A DNA stretch of 9,685 nt from a bacterium (GTDB lineage Bacteria; Zhuqueibacterota; Zhuqueibacteria; Thermofontimicrobiales; Thermofontimicrobiaceae). Each line of letters opens with the position of its first letter. Positions within the stretch are counted from its first letter, which is position 1. The notes below the pieces were generated by a model. It was given only the letters and a program-made list of their open reading frames with translations. It searched no databases and was not told where the DNA came from. The DNA lies in contig DSAU01000379.1 of NCBI GenBank assembly GCA_011046315.1, positions 1 to 9,685 on the forward strand, in the 5' to 3' direction. The translations under genes were made by a program, and so were the position numbers. Of this stretch, positions 1 through 6,686 are shown in pieces.

Positions 1-3000
1 CCAATGAGCTGAATGATAACCGGCGGAAAGATTGCTTTCCACCAGGGTGCGAACTTTTTTCCCGAGTATATCATAAATATTCAGCGATACCCTGTCAGGT
101 TTGGGAATTTGATAGCGAATTGTGGTTCGAGAATTGAAAGGATTTGGATAATTCTGAGACAATGCAAATTTTTCCGGCAGAGTTGCCGGAGATGTCGATT
201 GGACATCGGTTTTATTGATGAAAATATTATAAATTTCCCGATCGCTGATGGCGTAATTATAAAGGCGGATATCATCCAGCACACCCTTAAAGTTATAATT
301 TGTATTTGGCAATTCCTGGCCGATGGTCAGATCAATATCAGTTGTCTTCATTTTTCCGCTAAAGTTAATCGAATTTTCAAGTTGACTGTTGATGAAAATT
401 TTCATCTGCGCCCCATCGTAGAGACAGGTAACATTATAGTAGATGTCCTTTTCCAATATCAACTGGGTGTCCAAATCTTTGATGCCGGTTGATGTTTGGA
501 CGGTCCATCTGATTTTTTTCTCCGGGATAATGGATACTTTCCAGCGGTGATGCCAACTGCCGTGGGAGATGGGATAGGATTCCCGGCTAAAAAATTCACC
601 GACTTTCATCCAGAAGCTCACGGTAATGCCATCTTGAAAATTTAGCTGATCTGCATTGGGAACCTGGATCAGGGCGAAACTCCCGTTAAAATAATAGGCG
701 CTTTCCGGATTGGACATTCTGTCCTCGGTGAGCAGGGCGCCCATCACGATTCCGTGATGATCGTTTCCGCTTTCGTCATTGGCGTTACCGTTAAACGGAT
801 AAAACGCTATGGGCACACCCATAGTTATATTCGTCGAATCCATGACCACAATTCCTAGACTATCGACGGCAACGCCGCTGCGTCCGTCTTCCACCCGGCA
901 GCGGATGTAAAAAAATCCCTGCTCATTGGGAGCGGTCCAATGGGCAGTTGAATCTTCAGCGACAAGAACGCCGTAATCTGCTGACCAAAAGTAGCTCAGC
1001 GAATCGCCATCGATATCAACAGCGCGGCACACCAGTTGCGCTGATTGTCCTAAATCGACCCGCCTCAGATCTCCGCGCAACTCGAGGATGTTGGGCGAAT
1101 GATTAATGAATTCCACAACTCGTATTGTTATTTGTGCAGAATCGGTGCCGCCTTTTTGATCATCAACTACACAGGATATCTGATAATCGCCGACCGAATC
1201 CGGTGCGGTCCAATTCAACTGTCCCTCAGTTGTTTGATAAAGATTCCCCTGAATCGTCCAAAAATAGAGTAGTTGGTCGTGATCGCGATCTTGAGCGCTG
1301 CAATACAAGGTAGCGGATTCGCCAATCACGATGATGGAATCGTTAGCGGCAAGGCTTTTTATCCGGGGAAAATAATTCGCCACTACTGCATCGCTGTGAT
1401 AATCCACGACCACACCATCGACCAGCATTTTATCGAATTCATAAGTTACATTCCCGCCAGTCGGCGTCAACACAACGATAATGGCGCTGTTTGCAGGAAT
1501 TTGGATTGAGGCGATGCCGCTCACCGCGGTGTTTAAGAAATTGTTTGAAACGGTTTCGTATAAATCCACGCTAATGTTGCCGACATCAATTTCTACAATC
1601 TTATCCTCGTCATAAGGATTGAAATAGAGATAACTGGGATAGCTGTTTTTCTGATAATAGTCGGTTTTGTTGAGATCAAGCTGCAGGATCATCGGCACAT
1701 TGGTGGTGTCGATTATACCGCCCAATATTCCCACGTGCGAGCCGCCGTAGAGGGCAAAATTAGTTTGACTCCAACCGCCGCGGATTGCATCGCCGGTGGC
1801 GTAGGGGCTAATCCCGCTGTGAATATCGTATTGACGCATGGCTTCATAGGGGATATAAGAGTGAGGATCGTACTGCTGTGCCCAGCTTTCGTTGTCCTGG
1901 TGATTGTCCGGCAGATATTTTGAATAGAACAGCCGCGAGGCATTGGCGAGATTGAGCATCCATTTACCGATGGCGCGGGCAAACCGCTCGTCATAGCGCA
2001 GCATCGGAACCAATGCGCCTGCCATCTCGAATCCATTCATAGCAAAAGCATAGCCGGCGTATTTGGCTTCGCCGATCAGTCCGTAACAATCATAACCGCC
2101 CCAATTGCCCAGCGTCGTGCCCCAGTTTCGGACGTTGTCTTTGGTATCGAAACACCAGTTGAGCAGTTTTTCAACGTCATAGTTGGTTCCCAATTCGGCG
2201 TTCATCCGGGCTGCGGTATAAACTCCGTACGGGAGCTGCAACTCATAAGATGGGTTTTTATTCCAGCCATTCAAAAATTCCATTGCCTGCTCAGCGCCAA
2301 TGCGATATTTATCGTTGTTTGTTTGAACATAAGCATGGTACAGTAGCCAGGCAATGGCGCCCGCAGCTTCGGGCTGTTTAACTCCCACCGTCAGCGGCGT
2401 CATGGTTGAAAGACTCCACGCCCGATAATTCATATATGCTGGTTGCCAGGGATTGGTGCGTCCGCCCATGCTGGCGACCGCTTCCGTCCAACGATCCGCT
2501 ACTGAGATGAATTGGCGGTCGAAATCGCCGATGTCTGGATACAGGTCGTAGAGTTGATAAAAGAAAACATTAGGCATGGTATCATACCACCAATCATTGC
2601 CGCTTTGAGTAACCGGATTGTTGAGATAGACGTTTTCTGATGGTCGATTGTTAAAAAACTCTTCGCACATCAGCACCCAATTATACCCTTCTTGATTGCT
2701 CTTGTCGATGCCGACCAGCGTCGCTCCCACCACTGCGGGCAGACAGTTGATCGCCTCTGTGCCGCCAGCGGTATATGTTCCCACATAAGAATGAAGAATG
2801 AAACTGTCGTGATTGGGATAATTGATGTTATTGGATTGAATTCGAATCAACGGCAGGAATTGACCAGATTTTGTCAAATCAAAAACTAAGCTATCATACC
2901 CCATCGTGACCTGTTTCCAGTTTCGCATCTGATACGGCGTCGGTTGATTCACCATTTTTTCAATCCGGTCAATATTTAGCTGTTGAGCTGAAAGGTTGCT

Positions 3001-3090
3001 GGATATGAAAAACAGAATGCCCAAAAGAAGTGGCAATATTAATTGACCAGTCAAATGGTTTGGTTTTAGTTTTTTTGTAAAAATTTTCAT
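1..3090 (-). CDS. Secreted multidomain protein: putative enzyme-like helical module, two Ig-like domains, LamG domain, FlgD/T9SS-type C-terminal domain (3' end cut by window)
   Basis: The reading frame is open for 1030 codons from the ATG at 3090 to the window edge with no stop, so the C-terminus is missing, probably by about 30 residues. Residues 1-35 form a signal peptide: basic start, hydrophobic core, and LSA-Q cleavage site. Residues ~36-480 are rich in W, Y, N and helix-forming segments, in a pattern that recalls alpha/alpha-toroid glycosidases or lyases. I cannot assign a family or catalytic residues. A conserved-looking stretch at ~422-494 contains PYATGD, LYGGSHVG and YLYFNPY. Residues ~480-575 look like a beta-sandwich. 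Two Ig-like domains (~576-660 and ~661-751) each carry a cysteine pair and a WTAP motif. Residues ~759-960 form a LamG/concanavalin A-like domain (AFYPFNGNANDESGN start, DDIRLYN end). From ~968 a NYPNPFN motif opens a FlgD-like sorting domain. The likely location is the cell surface or outside the cell; a role in glycan binding or cleavage is inference. The start is supported by the signal peptide, with only a weak upstream GGA as ribosome site. Confidence 0.88.
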   Translation of the reverse strand, partial: MKIFTKKLKPNHLTGQLILPLLLGILFFISSNLSAQQLNIDRIEKMVNQPTPYQMRNWKQVTMGYDSLVFDLTKSGQFLPLIRIQSNNINYPNHDSFILHSYVGTYTAGGTEAINCLPAVVGATLVGIDKSNQEGYNWVLMCEEFFNNRPSENVYLNNPVTQSGNDWWYDTMPNVFFYQLYDLYPDIGDFDRQFISVADRWTEAVASMGGRTNPWQPAYMNYRAWSLSTMTPLTVGVKQPEAAGAIAWLLYHAYVQTNNDKYRIGAEQAMEFLNGWNKNPSYELQLPYGVYTAARMNAELGTNYDVEKLLNWCFDTKDNVRNWGTTLGNWGGYDCYGLIGEAKYAGYAFAMNGFEMAGALVPMLRYDERFARAIGKWMLNLANASRLFYSKYLPDNHQDNESWAQQYDPHSYIPYEAMRQYDIHSGISPYATGDAIRGGWSQTNFALYGGSHVGILGGIIDTTNVPMILQLDLNKTDYYQKNSYPSYLYFNPYDEDKIVEIDVGNISVDLYETVSNNFLNTAVSGIASIQIPANSAIIVVLTPTGGNVTYEFDKMLVDGVVVDYHSDAVVANYFPRIKSLAANDSIIVIGESATLYCSAQDRDHDQLLYFWTIQGNLYQTTEGQLNWTAPDSVGDYQISCVVDDQKGGTDSAQITIRVVEFINHSPNILELRGDLRRVDLGQSAQLVCRAVDIDGDSLSYFWSADYGVLVAEDSTAHWTAPNEQGFFYIRCRVEDGRSGVAVDSLGIVVMDSTNITMGVPIAFYPFNGNANDESGNDHHGIVMGALLTEDRMSNPESAYYFNGSFALIQVPNADQLNFQDGITVSFWMKVGEFFSRESYPISHGSWHHRWKVSIIPEKKIRWTVQTSTGIKDLDTQLILEKDIYYNVTCLYDGAQMKIFINSQLENSINFSGKMKTTDIDLTIGQELPNTNYNFKGVLDDIRLYNYAISDREIYNIFINKTDVQSTSPATLPEKFALSQNYPNPFNSRTTIRYQIPKPDRVSLNIYDILGKKVRTLVESNLSAGYHSAHW

Positions 3091-3181
3091 CAGTTATCCA
3101 GAAAAATAGAAATTATTCAACAGCCCGATCAAATTATTTAAGCATAGGCTTATCGAGCTTTTTGACAAATCTGGTCATTAT
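3091..3181 (-). promoter_or_regulatory. Spacer with a possible weak sigma70-like promoter for the downstream secreted protein gene
   Basis: This 91-bp AT-rich spacer lies between two co-directional genes. Read on the minus strand it holds TTGTCA (3168-3163), a 16-base gap, then TATGCT (3146-3141). This would place the start of transcription near 3134 and give a leader of about 44 bases. The match is moderate (5/6 and 4/6 to the E. coli consensus) and AT-rich DNA gives such matches by chance. A 5-bp hairpin, TAAGC/GCTTA, overlaps the -10 box and is too weak to call a terminator. The two genes may equally be co-transcribed. Confidence 0.22.
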
Positions 3182-6100
3182 TTATTTGATCACGGCGAAC
3201 TTGCCGATCTGCTCGCCCACCCCCGGCGCATCCACATGGTAAACATAAACGCCATAGGCAATGTCCATCCCGTCTTTTGAGACCAAATTCCAGGGAACAG
3301 CGCCGATGGGTGCGCCGCTTTGAGGTATTCCGCTATCGTATTCAGGGCTGGCGTAATAAAATCCATCATATTCGATGGTATCAACCAGATAGCCGCGAAC
3401 GGTGTAGATGCGGATGGTACATTTCTCCGGCAGGTTACAGAACCAGATCCGGCGTTCGCCGCGGCCCTTCAGGAATGAATCCTTGCGCTCCCAACTGGCA
3501 GCCGCCACATAAGGATTGGGAACGACATAAATATCTTTCAAAGCAGATTTAGCTTCATTCTGGTCATACTTCACACCATTGACTGTAAACCGGAATACGT
3601 CACCGGTACGAAACGGTTTTCTGGTAATCAATTGAAATACATCACCCGGCTGCGGCGGAATTTCGAGCTCGGTAGTGTCGCTCAAAAATTTAATGCGCCA
3701 GGTGGTGTTGAGTCTGAAATATTTGACATCGGGATTGTCAATGAACAGCAGGATTGATTCATCCGAATCCGGCGTCAAGGTGGAATCCTCGATGACATCT
3801 CTGAAGAAAAATTTTGCTGGTTTATTTTCAGTGAGGTTCCAGACGGAAAATTTAGTTGGAACTTCTCTGAAAGTTCCCAGTCCCTTTTCTGATGTATCCA
3901 CAATTTGATCTGAAAAACGGATTTCGAAATCAGCCGGATAGGGTATGCTGATATTCATTAACGGGTTGAACTCGCTGGAAAAAGTTGGATCAAAATCGAT
4001 CACCGTTTTAAAATTTGTCGTCTTAACCTTCCATCCTGATTTTTGATAATCGACGGCGACTGTAGTGTCGTTAAATAAATTTACTATCAGTCCATTAAAC
4101 ACCGGGGTTTCAAATTGCTGACCAAGCTTCTGCTGCGGTAACACGGTTTTACCGGCTGTAGAGTCGAAGATGGTAAAAAAAGTGGCGCCCTTGTTGTGGA
4201 ATTTAGCCGTGTCCTGAAAGACCACTTCATAAACATGCTGATCTCTGATGGAGTCGTCTTCAACAAAATGGACTTCAATTCGTCCAGTACCAATCACCTG
4301 CTTTTGAATTGGTGAGCCATCGCCATATTTTTCTCTGTCCAGTGAAGGCGCTTGATATCCGGCAGCGTAAGGATTTGGCGTGATGATGGCGCAATTAATG
4401 TCGGGAACCAGATTTCCGGCGATGTCCATTTCGATCCGATTCGCGCAGGTCATGGGTTCGATGCCTTCGTAGCCGATTTCAGTAGTATCGACTTTTCCGC
4501 GGTCGTAAGAAAGAACGGCGTAAAAATAGGTTTGACCGTTTTGTACCGTGGTATCAATGTACATGTGCCGAAGACCAGTATTATTTCCCAGATTAAATTT
4601 TATCCCCTCTTCAGCCAGCGGATGCAACCCGGAATATTCATTAATCAAGTCGAATTGAGCAAGTATACCCTCCTGTTGCAGCGGCATATAATAGTATTGA
4701 TCTCCGTACGAATTTGTTATAAGCAGATTCTCGCGAAAGTTAGGCTCGGTTGAGCGTAAGATCATATAGCCCTCGAAATCATGTTCCTGAAGAAACGGGT
4801 CCCAGGAACTCTCAGCCCGATCATCCCAGCGCAGCACAACTTTTCGATCTCCGGCAACCGCAGTTAAGGTGGGTTTTAACGGCGGCACAGCAAACTGATA
4901 ATCATTATTGTAAATGTTTTGAATCGTTTTTTTTCTTCGGGCTAAGGTTTCCAGATTGTCGGCGAATAGCAACGCCATGGAATAATTCTCAGTCTGGCCT
5001 GCTCTGAGCTTAAAAGGACCCGATGAGAAAAACATCCCAAGGTTACCTCCGACCAATGGATTTGGTTTCTTTTCGTGGGGACTGCGCGATTTGCGAAACA
5101 CATTCCAGTTTTGTTCGTCGTTGGTCAATTCGTAATAATGGACATGAAATATTTCGAAGCCGGTCAGTCCGATCTGATCAGACTCGTCTTTATCTCTTTT
5201 CCCGAAATTTGGTTCGCCGGGTAAATTGCCTGGTCCCAGAGTTGGACGTCCATCGCCTTCACCTTTGTCAGGTCCGGGGTAACCAGCGTCATAAGGACCG
5301 AGCCCATCCTCGCCGACGTCATCGTTCAATGGCTCGCCGGGATCCCATACCCCGTTTCCATTCAGATCAGTAAACGGTGTCCAATCGCCATCTTCATCTC
5401 CAGACCAGTGAGGTGCGGGTTCGCGGTTGTAAAACTTCCGGAAAGCTTCAACGTCGGATACTCCGTAAGGGTATTGATCAAGCCAGACGCCGGCGTCGTT
5501 GGTGCGGGATTCATCTATAAGTCCATCATAATCGTTATCAATACCATCATCCGAAATACCCGGACTTTCGAGGAATGCAAACCCGCCATAACCCACCTTC
5601 CAGCCGCGGAAGCCGGTGTGATCATAATCCCAGGCATAGGCTAAATCTAATTCCAGGTCATAAGAGCCGCAGTCATCCATATTGTCCATATCTTCCCCGG
5701 GCAGATCTCCCAATCCCCAATCTGCATAAAACGCGTAATACACGCTGTCATAGTCGGTCTTGCCTTCGTTGGTGATAAAATATAATGCGAAAAGCGCATC
5801 TCTGGCAAGGACTTCACTCCACTGGAAATAGCGCGCTGCAACTTCCAGCCCCACACCGCGGCGCGATGAATCATCGGGATCAGGATAAAAGTTCCATTCC
5901 TCATCCAGATCGTCATCAAACACGAAATAAGTTTCCAGTGCCGCCTGTGTTTTTCCTTTTCCGAACCAGCCGTTCCAGTAACCATCCCATGAGGAGGGTT
6001 TGTCAGGCCAGCGCAAGGGCCAGGTTGATGGATCATCGCTCATGGCAGGCGAGGTGGAACCTTCGCTGAAATATCCGGGAAGCGGCGCCCAGCCCCAGAG

Positions 6101-6457
6101 CTCGCTGGGATTTTCCGGGTTCAGGTCCACAAACTCACGATATTGGGTTTCCATCGGATGGATGACATTGCCATCCACGTCTCGGGTTGCAACGCTGACT
6201 ATCAACGCCACCCCGTCCATGTACTCCTGTTTAGTCCCCTTGGGCCATTCGCAGGATGGAGAGTATGGATGTTCCGCGATTTCTCCCCAGTTTTTAAAAC
6301 GGGTGGAAATGTGGTTTCCGTCCATCACACCGATGCGCATCATGTTGATCTGACCGGTGTTTGGGTCTGGTACCCGTTGTTCCACTACCTGCCCCAGGAC
6401 GATTAGTGGCAACGCTATCCAAAATAGGAGAAAAAGGATACAAATTTTGGTTGTCAT
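3182..6457 (-). CDS. Large secreted protein with calcium-binding-type loops, FnIII-like region and FlgD/T9SS-like C-terminal domain; probable partner of the neighbouring TonB receptor
   Basis: This complete 1091-aa protein begins with a signal peptide (residues 1-22, hydrophobic core, VLG-Q cleavage). The mature N-terminal part (~23-520) is rich in W, Y, D and G and has a C69-E-W-P-K-G motif that I associate with large exported proteins of Calditrichota/Ignavibacteria-type bacteria. Two acidic loops resemble thrombospondin type 3 or dockerin calcium sites: DGIDNDYDGLIDE (~302-315) and DLNGNGVWDPGE (~363-374). Residues ~522-672 resemble a fibronectin type III domain (start PPLKPTLTAVAGDRKVVLRW). 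PNPY motifs occur at ~694 and ~979; the second begins a FlgD-like C-terminal domain of about 115 residues ending in GKFAVIK, of the type used for sorting or surface attachment. No catalytic motif was recognised. The start is fixed by GGAG seven bases upstream of ATG and by the signal peptide. It follows the receptor gene by 229 bp, so a surface partner role is plausible but inferred. Confidence 0.9.
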   Translation of the reverse strand: MTTKICILFLLFWIALPLIVLGQVVEQRVPDPNTGQINMMRIGVMDGNHISTRFKNWGEIAEHPYSPSCEWPKGTKQEYMDGVALIVSVATRDVDGNVIHPMETQYREFVDLNPENPSELWGWAPLPGYFSEGSTSPAMSDDPSTWPLRWPDKPSSWDGYWNGWFGKGKTQAALETYFVFDDDLDEEWNFYPDPDDSSRRGVGLEVAARYFQWSEVLARDALFALYFITNEGKTDYDSVYYAFYADWGLGDLPGEDMDNMDDCGSYDLELDLAYAWDYDHTGFRGWKVGYGGFAFLESPGISDDGIDNDYDGLIDESRTNDAGVWLDQYPYGVSDVEAFRKFYNREPAPHWSGDEDGDWTPFTDLNGNGVWDPGEPLNDDVGEDGLGPYDAGYPGPDKGEGDGRPTLGPGNLPGEPNFGKRDKDESDQIGLTGFEIFHVHYYELTNDEQNWNVFRKSRSPHEKKPNPLVGGNLGMFFSSGPFKLRAGQTENYSMALLFADNLETLARRKKTIQNIYNNDYQFAVPPLKPTLTAVAGDRKVVLRWDDRAESSWDPFLQEHDFEGYMILRSTEPNFRENLLITNSYGDQYYYMPLQQEGILAQFDLINEYSGLHPLAEEGIKFNLGNNTGLRHMYIDTTVQNGQTYFYAVLSYDRGKVDTTEIGYEGIEPMTCANRIEMDIAGNLVPDINCAIITPNPYAAGYQAPSLDREKYGDGSPIQKQVIGTGRIEVHFVEDDSIRDQHVYEVVFQDTAKFHNKGATFFTIFDSTAGKTVLPQQKLGQQFETPVFNGLIVNLFNDTTVAVDYQKSGWKVKTTNFKTVIDFDPTFSSEFNPLMNISIPYPADFEIRFSDQIVDTSEKGLGTFREVPTKFSVWNLTENKPAKFFFRDVIEDSTLTPDSDESILLFIDNPDVKYFRLNTTWRIKFLSDTTELEIPPQPGDVFQLITRKPFRTGDVFRFTVNGVKYDQNEAKSALKDIYVVPNPYVAAASWERKDSFLKGRGERRIWFCNLPEKCTIRIYTVRGYLVDTIEYDGFYYASPEYDSGIPQSGAPIGAVPWNLVSKDGMDIAYGVYVYHVDAPGVGEQIGKFAVIK

Positions 6458-6512
6458 TTTTCTTCTCCGGCTATTTGCATTATTTATGAATTATATGAAA
6501 AACTTAAAGTTT
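6458..6512 (-). promoter_or_regulatory. Candidate promoter and ribosome binding site of the 1091-aa secreted protein gene
   Basis: On the minus strand a perfect TATAAT lies at 6495-6490 in very AT-rich DNA. It would place transcription start near 6483 and give a leader of about 26 bases. The -35 position at 17-bp spacing (6518-6513) reads TGTTTT, a poor match, so the promoter rests mainly on the -10 box. A good Shine-Dalgarno sequence, GGAG (6468-6465), sits seven bases before the ATG at 6457 and decides that start. The existence of a Shine-Dalgarno sequence is itself unlike most classical Bacteroidetes genes. Confidence 0.4.
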
Positions 6513-6532
6513 AAAACATTAAAAAGTAACTA

Positions 6533-6678
6533 ATCACAGGGTAGTAATAGAGCGATTTAAGTTGTTGTTATTTCGGATTGTAATCCCTTAATGTCCCGCT
6601 TCAGTGGGAAGCGGCGCATAAAGGCGCCACACTCCACCTTCTACAAAAACAACGAATTGTTTATTATTACCCTGTGAT
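6533..6678. repeat. 146-bp structured intergenic element with near-perfect 17-bp terminal inverted repeats and internal GC-rich hairpins
   Basis: The left end (6533-6549, ATCACAGGGTAGTAATA) and the right end (6662-6678, TATTATTACCCTGTGAT) are inverted copies with one mismatch in 17. Further inside, GTTGTT (6561-6566) faces AACAAC (6648-6653), extending the pairing loosely. The centre holds a 7-bp stem, CCGCTTC/GAAGCGG (6596-6602 with 6608-6614), and a 5-bp stem, GGCGC/GCGCC (6613-6617 with 6624-6628), which overlap by two bases and so may compete. A small GGAT/ATCC hairpin sits at 6575-6586. The element begins eight bases after the receptor stop codon and is much more GC-rich in its centre than the flanks. 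It could be a MITE or REP-like dispersed repeat, or a large RNA structure that protects or ends the receptor transcript. No open reading frame of note lies inside. Confidence 0.6.
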
Positions 6679-6686
6679 CGCTTACA

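Noticed and set aside
13..492. Plus-strand open frame of 159 codons
   Set aside because: It lies entirely antisense to the LamG and sorting-domain part of the minus-strand gene, whose protein has recognisable motifs; the plus-strand translation has no signal, domain or ribosome site.
1713..2036. Minus-strand 107-codon open frame
   Set aside because: It is a shifted frame inside the 1-3090 gene, whose own frame stays open and gives a coherent protein through this stretch, so it is neither a separate gene nor a sign of frameshift.
3139..3152. TAAGC/GCTTA hairpin as terminator of the 1091-aa gene
   Set aside because: Only five pairs with a four-base loop and no clean run of T after it; too weak to call.
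4352..4753. Plus-strand 133-codon open frame
   Set aside because: Antisense to the FnIII-like region of the 1091-aa protein; no plausible start signal and no recognisable protein features.
6645..6664. AAACAA-TTCG-TTGTTT hairpin after the receptor stop as a terminator
   Set aside because: Six AT-rich pairs give little stability and the following T run is interrupted; it is more simply part of the larger inverted-repeat element.
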